Assembly: GCF_029227915.1 (NCBI RefSeq)
Contig: NC_079879.1
Coordinates: forward strand, 13,454,001 to 13,518,000
Direction: 5' to 3'
DNA length: 64,000 nucleotides
Origin: Hydractinia symbiolongicarpus
Lineage: Eukaryota > Cnidaria > Hydrozoa > Anthoathecata > Hydractiniidae
Positions 20,708-33,800 of this stretch are shown here, piece by piece. The position numbers and the translations under genes were made by a program. The notes under the pieces were generated by a model, which made no database searches, was not told the DNA's origin, and worked only from the letters and a program-made list of their open reading frames with translations. Each line of letters opens with the position of its first letter. The stretch's first letter is position 1.

Positions 20708-23105
20708 TTAATTTTCAGTTGTTGGATTTTTACTTTCTTCATTCACATCAATCGTGGTGCCTGACTGTTTACATTTCGTGCGACGATTTTGGAACCAAAT
20801 TTTGACCTAAAAAATGAAGTAATATTGTTATTGTAGACTAACGCAGTGTTTGTCTTTACATTAACTTATCAGTGCCAATCAGAAATCAGAAAGCTTATTT
20901 TCCTTTCTTAGAAAATACGTGATGCAACGCATAAGTTCTTATCACCATGGAAACGCGTAATGTTTATTCTTTTCAAAATGCCTCATCCCTCGAAGAAAAT
21001 AATCATTGATCGTCTATTAATTCGCATTCTGTGGACTAATTACATCTCATTAAAGCGCATTGTGAGGGGGTTTTTCCACTTTTTTCTTTTTTAATTAGGA
21101 AGACAAAAATAACGCGGGTCATTTACGCATATTGTCATACCAATGTAATTATTCGTCCATACCACATCATCCTACTCTTTACGTCATAAAACAGGTTACT
21201 TGGTAACGTAAATAAATAGCTAATAACAAGTGTTGCCAAGCAACTATATTTTCTTAATGAACTTCAAAAGCCTTAGTCGCTTCCTAATTTAATGCAAAAT
21301 AGCTTAAAATTGTTTCCGATTTAGGATTCATATACGACGTAGTGAAAAAGGGAATCTCGTCTCTAAAGAATACAAATTTTGAGATTTTGTGGAAATTTCT
21401 CAGAACAAAAGTATATCATTTTGTTAAGGATCGTTTTCATAAACAGACTTCTTGAGTGTCGTAAATGGCGCGATATTCAAAATGGTGCAGGTATATAGGG
21501 CAATATTCAAAATTGTGGAGGTAAAGAGCGCGTAATTCAAAATGGTGGAGGTAAATAGCGCGATATTCAAAATTGTGGAGGTAAATAGCGTGATATTCAA
21601 AATGGTGGAGGTAAAATAGCCAAACTTACTTGTTGTTCCTTCAGCTTTAATTCTTTAGCTAACATCTGTCTATCTTCACCAACAATGAAACTGCATTCTT
21701 TAAACTTCTCCTCTAACTTTCGTAACTGACTTGGCGTAAAAATCGTTCTTTGACGTTTTCGTATTCCTCTTGATATTCCAGGCGATACATTGTAGTCGGC
21801 TGATGAGGCGCCTAAGGTGCAAAAAAAGGTAATTCAGATTATTCGATGTCACGATTTATTGAGCTAGCTAATTGTTTTCGTGCCAACGCATTTGTTAGTG
21901 TCACTTCACAGTGATTGCGACATTGTTGCTATATTTTAAATCAACAGGTATGGTAGGGTTTTTAATTGCTTTATAATATGGAGGCGTCATTGAAGAGACT
22001 TTATAATTGCATATCATTGAATAGAAGGTCGTTGTTAATCACTGTGTGGTCGAAAAGTATGGTATATATCCTTAGTATTTTTTTTCAAAGTGAACTGTAA
22101 CCTCTCTTAAATAATGGTTTAAAACGAAATTTAAGTTTCTTTAGTTTTTGCAGCGAAGATTTGATAATATTGAAGTTGATAACACAAAACCAATTTTAAT
22201 TCTTGAAATTAAGAGGAGAAACTAGAAGTCATTACTGAATGCCTCCCAAACCCCTAAAAACTAGTAAAATTTTTCTAGGACAGTAAAATACTTGAATAAA
22301 AAAGGTTTAGGTACTTAATGATTGGCTTAGTATAACAAACAAATAAATAAATAAATTTAATACCGGATCCAAGTCTCGCTCGGAGTTCACTGGATTGAAT
22401 ATGGCTTGTAGGAGGAAACACAAATCGAGTATTCAAGTGCAGTGAATGAATGGGAGATAGAGCAGAGTTAAAACTGGGAGAAGGAATGTCTTTCTTGTGG
22501 TGATTCTTTAACACATTATCTCTCGTATTATTATCATTGTTGTTGTTTTGCTCATTATAAAGAACTGTTAGTTGTTGAGTTTTATATTGTACTGATGAAT
22601 GCTGGAATAGATCTTCCTCTCGTGTTGTACTCAATCTTTCATAAGGAGAAAACGACGGCAACCTCGATCTATATGTTGTTGAAAGATCTTTGTATGTAGG
22701 TGATCGAAGTTTAGGTCGCATTGGTTGATTGGTAGACAAGCCAGCTCGATAGCTAAGAGATAGAGGGCCGTAGATAGGTGATGTAGATCGGTAGCTAGGT
22801 GAAATCGATTGGTAGGTTGGTGATACATCTCGATACATTGGTGAGGAAAGTTGATATTCACGTGTAGCCACTGGACACTTTTCATGCGATGAATACTCTT
22901 TAAAAAAGTCTTCATCAGACAATCTTCGTACGACTGAGTCGTCACTGCGTGCACTGCATATGACAGGTACCCTCCGCAATAGCGATGGTGCGTCCCTCAA
23001 ATGTGGTGTGGTGGAATATATTCCTTCGTGTCGATGACACGATCTGCAGCATTCACATGTTACAACCATCTTTGAAGCCAACACTTTCTCATGTCTTTCC
23101 ATCAT
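20708..23105 (-). CDS. ANTP-class homeobox transcription factor (EMX/NOT/VAX-like)
   Basis: Three exons join in phase: 22,364-23,105, 21,630-21,811 and 20,708-20,806, giving 340 residues. The homeodomain occupies residues about 265-324: RKRQRTIFTPSQL, FIVGEDRQMLAKELKLKEQQ, VKIWFQNRRTK. Residues W48, F49, Q50, N51 and R53 are present; Q50 is typical of ANTP-class domains, and the VG at 28-29 is shared by Emx, Vax and Not proteins. An intron falls between homeodomain residues 44 and 45, a common site. Only 16 residues follow the homeodomain. The N-terminal region is long and unusual: a cysteine/histidine cluster (CECCRSCHRH, residues about 17-26) and degenerate Y-x3-S-P-x heptads at about 88-112, then an Asn-rich run. 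The ATG at 23,105 follows a good acceptor (TTTGTCTTTCAG), so an upstream 5'UTR exon is likely. It would act as a nuclear DNA-binding regulator. The exact subfamily needs a phylogeny. Confidence 0.93.
21461..21610. repeat. 30-bp minisatellite, five copies, in homeobox intron 2
   Basis: Five consecutive 30-bp units (21,461, 21,491, 21,521, 21,551 and 21,581), each close to GTAAATAGCGCGATATTC plus AAAATGGTGGAG. Period is exact, with a few substitutions per unit. The array ends 19 bp from the intron's splice donor (21,628-21,629, minus strand). Confidence 0.95.
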
Positions 23106-26100
23106 ATCTGAAAGACAAAGTTTGATTGAGTTTATTTTAAGCACAACAAAATGCAGGGGCGGGAAGCTGCAAGACGTCCTGCAATAAAAACTGTAATTAA
23201 TGTCTAATAACCATACACGTAATTAAGACAAAGAAAAGATTTGTCACGTGATCCGATTGTGTTTTGAGGTTATGGTTATTAACTGATTGTCTTTAATGAG
23301 TTGTTAATATCACTGAATAAAAAATTGTGTAAACAATAATATGAACAAAAATGACTGTCAACAAACCGTAACCAGCGCGACGTCATTGCTTCACTAATAT
23401 TGTCTTGGTTGTGTTATTACATGGGATATCAAGACGTTTCCCGTTGCTTATGATGTTAATTTCATTTTTGTTTTGAAATCTATTAGTAATTGTGGTCGCA
23501 AAGAATAAACTTAACTTGTAAACAATTTTTAAAAGCTTCACAAGCCGTCTGTTGAACTTTTATGAGTTATATGCAGAGCAACTAGTTTTTATACTTGTCA
23601 AAAGTTAACATACACAAAGCATGGCTAGGTATATTGAGGTTCTTACCCCTATAAATTGTTCTAAAGGGGAATGCTTACAGCTGCTTTAAATAAGATTTTA
23701 TGGTAAAAGAAATCGCAAGAAGCGACTAATTTGGGTCATTTGGGAGGTAGAAAAAGAGATTCTTTATTTCTAACCAAACGTGTTGACATTTTTGTTAGCG
23801 CAATTGTTCTCATAAATAAAAATATACAACATGAAATAGTAGTCAAATAAAGTCGTTTAAATATATATAAAAAATATTTGTTAAAATTGGCAAAACTTTC
23901 TTTAAAAAAGAAGAACTTAATTTGAATAAAGAATATCGTATTTCTTTTAGATCTTATGCTTCGTGCGCATCTACAAAGATCAGCAAAGGTTTGTAAACTT
24001 TTCTGGATATTGAAAATTCATCCTCGCCATATTCGCTTTTGATATTCATCCCCTTTAGAATAAATCATTTATTTTTAAGTTCTCCAAAAAGATAAATATT
24101 ATAATGTCCTACAAGTCTACTTCAAATCTCAGCTGGTATCAAATCTGATGTGTGAAACGTGTACGGAAATTTCAAAATAAATGTTTTTTAGGAGCGCAGT
24201 CTCAGTGAATAGTAAAAATCTGCGGACCAAATGTGTTTGTTAGAATACACATTTTAGGTTTGGAGAAACTTGATTTACAACAAAAAAACAAGAAAATTCA
24301 GAGAGCACAGATTTCTGTCCGAAAACGATGACTTGTTATAGAGGAAAATTATAAAAAAAAATTGGGTTAAATGATAAATCTGAAAAATTTACTTAAAATT
24401 GTGGTTTCATGAAAACCTATCACAGTTTTTCCCCAAAAGAGAGAAAAACCACCTAAGTGTTATGATACAAACAAACAAGCAAAAATAGAAACAAACAAAC
24501 ACACACACAAAAAAAATAAGCAAACAAAAAGAATAGGGAAACAAACTAAACATAAAAAAATAGACAAACAAAGTAATTAATAAAATGAAATTTAATTTCT
24601 TGACGTCAAGATGACGTGGTATCCAAAATAAAAAAAATCAATCATTCTCACCGAGAATACTGCACGAGCTTGCGTGTGGTTGCAACAAAATGTTGTGCAC
24701 AGAATGAAATTAAAAAAGGGTGCCATTAAACATGGTAAAAAATTATCTCTTTAAACAATTAATCAACTAATTACAACGGATGTCTATTCAACAAAAGAAG
24801 AAAACAAATATGGCTACCCTGCTATGGAATGCAGGTAATTAAATTATAGATACTTGTTGTATTGCCAAGGCTGCAAAGACAACACAAACATTGTGAATGA
24901 TGCATATGGACATGTCCGATAACTTGACACTCATACTTTTAATTCTTTAACTTATACTAATACGGACAACTTGCAGTCATGTTTATTCTCGATCTATTTT
25001 TTTGAAAAGTTATCGACACCATGGTCAACGAAAAAATTAAAATCAGCTGAAAGAAATCTCTAAGCAATGATTGGGTAAAACGTGCGGCATTCCTGTATAA
25101 AAATATATTGAACTAAAGGGGAAAACAAATTTCTCAAATTCCATGAATATTTGCTTGTGAACTCTAAACTTTAAATTTCTGGTCAACCCACATTAAAAAT
25201 AATTTAAAACAAACACAACTTTGGCGGTGTGTCTAAAAAGGGATTGTTACACAAATTTAAATTGTTGTCATGGTAATAACGTACGTACTTTTTATCAGTT
25301 TGTAATTGATTGGTTAATAACATCTTAATCGACTTCTGATTGGTCAATAGATGCAGTGATTTTGATCGCAGTAAACTTGTTTTTCTGTTGATTGATTAGT
25401 ATTAACTTAAAAAACTTTAAAGAGCACTTTTCCAAGAACTCAAGAAAAGTTAGGCACAAATTGTTGCGTGGGTAACAAATTGCTTGAGTCTAGCAAGGTC
25501 AAAAAGGTTTTTAAAGTCGATTTATTAGCTTGAAATTGGTCATTCACATTTAATGCGTCTTATGAGAGGGTAAAAAAAGCAGCAATTAGTCATCACCTAA
25601 AGAATTTAGATCACTTATAAATAAGGACCTCCAAGAGGGAAAGACTCTTGCATATATCAGAGGTTTATCTTTATTTATAACTTTATCTGTATTTATAATT
25701 TAAGAAATTTAAAAAGTACAAGAAAAATAGAAAACTTACTAAACTTGGTTGTATATTAGCTATCTTTTTTATTCAATTTTAGAATCAGTACCATCTCTGT
25801 TTTTGTGAGTGGGAAATTATTGTTTCTTGCTAAGTTTTTATTGTCCACGAGGCAGCGCCAGTTTGAGGCCAAAGGAATCTTTATTTGAAGAAAAACCTCA
25901 TTTAAAATTACAAAGCGGATATAGCAAAACCAAAAATAGGAGATGTATCAGGTTAATTTAATTTATTAATTGATGAAGTTAGTCCGTGCGAAGAAAAATG
26001 TGGCACAACAAACAGTAAAATGCTGTCGATAATCAAATTTTGTTCCCAGGGCTTTTTTATAAAGATCGACCTTCTAACAATATTTAAGACAATACTGATT

Positions 26101-26870
26101 GGCCGTTCGTTCGTTTGATTGATGTTTTATGTACAATAACCATGGTGTAATTCTCACCGAAGTCAATTAATTCGAACTGCAGACTGTAGAAGTTTCTCAA
26201 CTCCAATTAAAATAGTAGTATAGATTGATTTTTTACGCGGATTTAATTTAGCGATGGGCAAAATGTTTTTTGTTGTGTATATAACTTGGCGATGAGGAAA
26301 AACATTTGCAGAGCAGAAAAATATTTGAATTTGGTTTGAATTTAATTTCGCCGTGCTGTTTTTTGTGTACGTATGATTTTTAAAATTTCTGCTTTTGAAA
26401 CACTAGAAATAAAACTAGACATTTTATTAGGCGATAGAACAAAAACAAAATATTATTTAAGTTGTATAGCCAATAGAAACCTAAAATTTTAAACAAAATA
26501 TTAATAAATTGTATACAAAAGATTTTTAATTTTTGGGTTTGACTAGCACGGCAGGAAAAATAAATTTGGCGTGGATTTACATTAGCGTTGGTTAGAAAAG
26601 TAAATACTTGTACACTCACTTTGGCGATTTCAGCCCAATCTCGCCAATTTTATGTTGCGCTAAAAGTTATACGAATAATAGTAACAAATATTGAATGCAG
26701 GATTATTAAACTTTGTTGGTTGTTCCAAATCCTTTGATCTCGAGAAAAAAGCCCTTTGAAAAAAAAATGTACTAACGTAGCGTTGTCCTAACGTAGAAAA
26801 TATATTATTTATTTTGTTCTCTAATTCTTTAATACCTAATTTTTCCTTTAAAGATATTTTTCTTAACAAT
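23106..26870. other. Gene-free upstream region of the homeobox gene
   Basis: No exon recognised. It holds an A/C-rich simple patch (ACAAACAA-type) at about 24,465-24,570 and a TTGACGTCAAGATGACGTGG patch near 24,600. It may hold 5'UTR exons and regulatory DNA of the homeobox gene, which is transcribed leftward from here. Confidence 0.4.
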
Positions 26871-26883
26871 GATACCACATCAA

Positions 26884-27030
26884 CAATCAACAACAAACAA
26901 CAACAACAACAACAACAACATACTACAACAACAAAAACAAAAACAACAACAAAAATAACAACAACATACTACAACAACAACAACAAAAACAACAACAAAA
27001 ATAACAATAACAACAACAATCAATTTCCTC
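26884..27030. repeat. (CAA)n / (CAAAAA) microsatellite
   Basis: Long run of CAA units with interspersed CATACTA and AAAATAA variants. A second weaker patch (AATAACAACAATAACAACAA) lies at about 27,290-27,355. The Thr/Asn/Gln-rich frames it opens are repeat artefacts. Confidence 0.9.
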
Positions 27031-27059
27031 GTCCATCCTTATGGCGATAAATAAAGTTA

Positions 27060-30000
27060 ATTTATCACCCTCATTAACAAATACAAAATCAAAAAATAAT
27101 AAACAGAAAAAAGAGGTAGAGGTATGCTGGCATGTTGAATTAAATTTTCTGTTAAATTAATTAGAAAAAGTTTTCGTGCTATGGGTTTCGTTGTGTATAG
27201 CTTCATCGTTTTATTTCTAATTGAGTAAACCTTTTTTCCTTTAGGTTGGTGAACAAATGTTAGCAGCAATTTACAAAAAAAACGAAATAACAATAATAAT
27301 CATGATAACAAAAAACATATACAATAACAACAATAACAACAAACATCAATAACAATGATATTATGAAAATTAAAGTTTATTTATGTGGCAAGTATTATGA
27401 AGGTTTACTTCCCTTAATATTTATATGCTTATTCACATGCGATCGTGTTGATATTAAAACAAGCATGTCCAAAGGATACAATTGGTTTGCAAATCTATTA
27501 GCTTTCCAACAATACATTACAATGTAGCTACACAACAATGTCATGAAAGGCATATGCCACCAAAGTTGAAATTAAAAAAATTCAACTCTCCTTTTTAAAA
27601 AATAGAATTTAATGAAAAAAATTACCTTTAATTGCAAACGGAAGTAATGTTTAAAAAATAAATGATGAGAAGAGAAAGTTCTACTGCTTACCAATGCTAC
27701 TGTTTGCTATCTTCAAGTACATCCCTACAACAGACTAACCGTTTATTTTGCAAGGCTTGTTTTTAAAGTATTGGAGGACATTACGTCTCGTTGAATCTAA
27801 CCAAACATGTAATTAAATACTAATTAAAAAAAGTTAAATTTGATTAAATACAGTTTAATAATGTCAATTGGTTTAGTTGTATTGTTACAATATTTTATCT
27901 AATGCATAGCTACGTACGTGGGGGATGCTATTCTCAATCCTACACCATATATCGTGAGAAGTGGAGGCCGATGAGTGTGCGTAATGTAAGGTTGGTGATT
28001 CACTTGATGGCGAATAAAAGGGACATTATTAAATTTAATGTCCTTTTCTCTCTGATTTGTGTAGGATGTTCATCGCATTTTGAAATTTCTTTTTTATGTT
28101 TATTTTGTATTCTTTTGTTATTTTTTTGATTTTTTAATCTTGCTTGTTTCTTACCATTTTCTGTTTTTGTACTGCTTCTACAGGGCTAATATATTTTGGC
28201 ATTTTCTCATGCAAAACATCATTTTTTTTTTCTCGAGCAATATTACTATTAATTCAGATGACGTAATGCGTGTTGGGTGGGAAATGTAAAAATAAGTATC
28301 AAAAAATCTAAACCTGATTATTAAATTAAAAATCTTTTTTTTAAAGAGGGGAGGGGTTGAAAGTGTACATTTTAGGGAAAAAAGCAAAAAGGCTGCATGT
28401 AAATAAGCTTCCGATTAAGTATTCAATAACAGTCCTTGAGCCAAAATGTGTGAAAATTGAGCATCTAAATTATTGTTCGCAATTTTATGGTCAAAACGTC
28501 GCTCCCTTTCTAAACTGCGTCGTTTATTTTTAAATTAACATTTAGTAAAACTAACAAGGGCGTATTCAGTTTTCAACGAACAACAAATAAAGGTAGCTAA
28601 ATGATGAACATTTTTATGCATGTTTATGAGACGTTGAATTCTTCCATTCACATACAGTACTTTATATTTCCCAACTTTTCAGGCAAAGCATCACACTTGA
28701 TAAAATTGTAGGTTGGGGAGAGTATAGTGAACAACTAAACTTGGCTTAGTGACAAAAAAACACAATAATTGTGAATAAATAATGGAGAAACAAAATAAGC
28801 AAATATGGAACTGGAAAGTAACGAGAAATAATAAACGAAGGTAAAAGTTGAAAGATGAAAAATAACTTGTTTTGTTTTGTTCAACAAAGTAATTAGTTCT
28901 CATATCTGTCACTTCGTTGACTTATTGTACTAAATGATTTCCTAGCAATTTTATTTTCCCAAAAACAAGTTATATGGGTTACTAAATAACAACCATATTA
29001 ACCATATTGTTTTCTTTCTGTCTGTCTGTGAATTATATGTTGTAGTTGCTTTAAACATTAAAAAGTGATTTTTGTTTACTTGACAACTCATTCTATACGT
29101 TTTCGGTTTGGCGTTGTTTTTTATGGCTAAACAACTATAAGTTAATAATATGCACCACTGTTAATAAACTGATCATCAATTAATCAGACTCTAAGTCATA
29201 ATTTCATCGTGTGTAGTTTTTCTGTTCGGGGGAGTAAAATAATAATATTTAACGAAGTATTTAGACCCTTTACTAGAAATATAGAGAAATTCTTACACCC
29301 TTACAAAGTTGGATAATATTAAAATCAGTTTTCATAATAACAAAAACGCTTTTTTATGTTTTTGCGTATAAGTTTAAATTTTACCATTTCATTTAAACTT
29401 GCAATTTAGTGGCAAAGTGTTAACTTGTTCGCGAAGACATGAAGAAGCTGATTTTAATATTTTCCAGCTTTATCCTAAAAGTAACTTTCTTCCACTTGCT
29501 GCGCGTAAAAAATAAGAACTTAAACCAACATCTTAAACAACAAAAGCAACATTAACACTAAGAGTGATGAAATAAAAAAAAGGTACAGAAACATCAAAAT
29601 TTTACCTAACACGACACTGTTTTCTAAGATTTAACACCATTTTTTTCCTGCTTACTGTTTTAGTTTGTATCACCAATGGGAAAGCTTAAACAAGACAAGA
29701 GCAATTAATGTAATGATGCAAACAGCCGTGACTCATCTTCACACCCTTCTAAAAATCATACAGTGAACCCACGTTTTAATTAAAGCGGCGATATCGCATT
29801 GAGGTGACGCTTTTAAGTGGTATGAAAGATGTTTAAAGTATGCCAAGAGTAATTCACTTGATATGCTGACTCGGAAGGGAAGCCAAAGCATATTTTAAAA
29901 GCTTTTGCTTAATGAATCGTTAAGTAAATTGGTCTTATTAAGTATGGCAATATATCCAGTGTATTTTTTATTTTGCTAATCATATGTTATCTTATAGATT

Positions 30001-30717
30001 AAAAAAGCTCCCCAGTACTTGATCATTGCGTTGGAAAATGTGTCAAATTATTTTCGTCTGTTCACTCACAGCGTCATGAGGCATATAGGCACCACACATG
30101 CGGTGAAGTGTACCTCTGCGTGTTACAAAATAACAGTGGGCCGTGATATGCAACTTAACCACGGAACAGCTTTAAGCAAGCTTAAGTTTATTAATTCTAA
30201 TGGGACCGCGAACAACAAGAAAATTAATTAACTGTTTTTGTCCTGCTATTTTTAGCGTGTCATCATGGTTTTTCATACGAATACAATGAATGACGTCAAA
30301 TTTACCCACGCTGTACTTATTATTGTATTTCCATGACACCGTAACAGTAAATGTTAATCGAACACATACAAGATTGAAATGTTAATGAGATAGCTGGAAA
30401 TTTGTATGTTGCCATGGCGACCTAAATAATACACTGATTCGATCTGTCGTTTGCGTAACAATTACTTTGGACAATTCAAATATTTGAGACAGCAATTATA
30501 AGTTCCATTAGCTTGTATTCCTACATTTTTAAATGATTTAACCTACGCGATTTCTTCCTGACTTGTCTAATTTGTCAAAATTTATTTTTACTTTCCGACA
30601 CATTCAATAAGTCATTATCAAATCATTAAATGGAAATTAAAAGTAAATCTAACACAACCACCGTGGACTTCTACAAGCCTCACGGCTCACACAAAACGTG
30701 GTCATTGATGCTAGCGC
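27060..30717. other. No gene recognised
   Basis: AT-rich intergenic DNA between the homeobox gene's upstream region and the 3' end of PSMD4. A short palindrome GGACATTATTAAATTTAATGTCC lies at about 28,020-28,044. No exon or RNA gene seen. Confidence 0.4.
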
Positions 30718-30723
30718 TTTATT
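30718..30723 (-). promoter_or_regulatory. Candidate PSMD4 polyadenylation signal
   Basis: AATAAA on the minus strand, about 125 bp beyond the PSMD4 stop codon at 30,849. Confidence 0.55.
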
Positions 30724-30848
30724 CAACTTAAAAACCAATTCCCTCGCGCTGGACTGATAAAGGTGTAAAAAATATAGCACACGTACTTTTGAAAGTTAAA
30801 GAATATTTTGATTACAATTCTAAACAACAATCCCGTGGAAAAAACTCT

Positions 30849-33800
30849 CTATTTCTTTTCTTCCTCCTTCTTCTCTTTCTCGCTACTTTCGCTACCATCT
30901 TGCCCGCTTGTTAATTCTTGCAGGGCGTTTTGAACGGCTTCGCTATTGGGATCGACTCCAGGAAGGTTGCCAACGAGGTGTTGTAAGAAGGCTGGATCGT
31001 TCATCACAGCGCTGTAGTCTTGATCTTCTTCCATCGGTTGAGCTGACGTGGTGGCAGGCTAAACGAGACCAAACAAGACAAATGATGAAAACATTTCTGA
31101 CAGGCACATATACGGCGGTAAATTTATTATATGCGGAACTTTATTTTGAAATAACAGAATTAAATTCTAAATATATTCTCATTTGCAGACTAATATTCTT
31201 CTCAATTCTAATCAACTTTTTCGCACTGGCTGCAGTGGCAACAGGACTGGCAATTTTTTAAAGGTTCTTGTACACACACGATCAGATTTCATATGATATA
31301 TAGCTACACATTTTATTACACGCAGCCGAATGCTAACGGCTGACATTTAGTTTATCATCTAAGCAACAGCTAAGCAACTGGTTAAAAGTTTAAAAAATTG
31401 AGAAAAGGACACTTAAACCTAACGAAGAATCCAAGTCTTTTTTTTTCTAATAATTAATAACATCGATACTCAAAAACAGCAAGTGTATAAATAGCCTAAA
31501 TCTTGTAAAATTTGAACATTAGTCAGTAACAAACATCGGAGAGACTTTGAGTCTATAAGCAAAATTTCGTCCTGAACTACTAAGACTTAAAACACGTCCT
31601 ATCTTCCTATATCCTATACGTCCTATATGATCATAACACCTTTGTGCGTCTAACCATACATCATAAATAGTATCTTACGCGATTTAGATTATGTGATCAC
31701 TTCATATAGAATAAGATCGTGTAAAAGCGGCTTAAAACAAGATAATTAAGCGAGCAATTACAGAGCAACCACCACCACGCTATTATTTAACGACACCAAC
31801 AATTTCATTTAAACTATCATTAAATATGAAGTAACATTCATCAAATTGATCCGAATGCTGCTAAGCACGAAACAAAAAAGTAAAAGCAAATGTCGTCATT
31901 TTGTCGTAGGAGTGTAAACACACAAAAGCATAATGTTGCGGAAAAATCCGCCCCCCTACTCGTTTCTGGTTAAACTGCGAGGCATGTAGAAAAAAGTATT
32001 TTTTAAGCGAGTTCTGAAAAATCAAAACTCTCTCTCTTATAATCTGATAACAATATCGAGCCTAGAAGTTTTAAAAAACTGACCTGGGAATTTTTGAAAC
32101 ACAATGTTTGTTTACATCTCATCAATGATTATATTAATAACCATATTGCGTTAATATGGACAATTTCTGTCACCTCAGACGGGGCGCTTTTTTCATAACA
32201 AGAACAAGATAATTTTTGCATATTTAATTGAAATAAAAAAAAAACATCCCGGAAAACCTTTTTCAATATAAAAACGGGAGAAAATCATCTCGGCAAACAC
32301 TCCGTCCTGGCCCTCGTCCCAAATCGCTTCTCATACACACAGCTCTAAATAACCAATATAAAGTAACAGTTTTTGCAAACATATCCATTTTTATCGCGTT
32401 TGCAAAACGAACTCATAAAATAGCTTGTGTATGTAGCTATATAGAAGCAATACTTTTAAACAACTTAAAAACAAAGCAAAGGGAGGTCCAACAGATTTCA
32501 ATCTAACGATTTCCTGATTTTCCTGGTTGGGTTGGCTAATTGTACTGAAAAGAAGCATAAAAAAGCAAAAAAGCCTGATATCACAGGCGTTTTAATACAA
32601 AATTTGCTATATCGCTTGCAAGCAATGTTTTAAAAAAAGAATCCTTTTAAGGAGCAATATTTATTAGTGACAAATTATTTGAAGTTTATCGGCTGCCAAG
32701 TTTCCCAGGTAAAAATAATAGCAGCATGATGTAGCACTTTTCAATTTGCAAGTCATATTTAATTAACAGTAGCGTTAATTGCTTAATAAAAATTTTATTG
32801 ATACAGTCGAAAAGTAAAATGAGGGTTCACATTAAAATATTTAGACAAAATTCTTGACGTTTTTGTCTGCAGAGAATTTTGCTATAATTTCCGTCCATAC
32901 ATTTTTTTGCGGCGAAACTTTCAAACGAATTTTGGCCCAAGCCGACAAAGTTAATGTCGCTAGATTGTCGAAAGACATCAATTCATAAAACTTTATCAAC
33001 GCAAAATTTTTTCTCGCGGTAATTCGCGAAACTTAAAAGGAAATGAAATTCCGACCAAAGAAAGGTTTAGCCAATTTAATTTTAAGCTTTAACAATAGCT
33101 ATTGATAATTCACGAAATTAATGCCCCGCAAAATTTCCCAAGAGCATTGATTCGCGACAGTTTACACAGCAATATCATTTGATATTGCACATTCCCGAAA
33201 GCTTTCAAAGATTCTCCAATTCGCGAAAGTTTCTTCACAAAAAGATTGAAGAATGCTGAAACATTCTATTAATTTTGCTTATAGTAAGGTAGGGTAAATT
33301 TCTTTCTTTACTTCAAAAACTTCAGTGTCCTTTAAAATCAGTTTCGAATTCACAATAAGGAGCATGTTTTTATGACAATCCTATAAGTGTCGGAAAGAAT
33401 AGAGTTTCCTGTGAGTATACATCTTGATGGGTAGCAAAAACAACTTTAGTGACCTACACGAAACACCTTAGATTAACACATTAAAAGTGGTGTATGCCAT
33501 ACACATTTTTCCGTAAAAAAAATCCGCCAATTTTGCAAAAAGTAGGACCTTATCGACCAAAACGAAAAATTTAAGGGGGCGAAAATTATGAACGATGAAA
33601 AATATGGGGCATTGTCAAATTCCAATATTAATTCATAAAGTGCCAAAAAATCTGATAGTAACACAGCCGATGGTCTATTTTAAGGGACAAATCTTAGACC
33701 AATAAGACAGGTGCTTGCTAAACTTCCTAAACAACGCCACTTCCAAAACATGCATACACGTAAAATTTGTTAAAATTTGTAATCACACATAAAAAAACTA

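Noticed and set aside
21461-21610. Regular 30-bp repeats resembling a CRISPR array
   Set aside because: Units abut without spacers and lie in an intron of an animal gene; it is a minisatellite.
26814-27050. Gln/Thr/Asn-rich plus-strand ORF
   Set aside because: Produced by the (CAA)n microsatellite; no coding context.
30019-30231. 70-codon plus-strand ORF
   Set aside because: No domain and no supporting splice sites; treated as chance.
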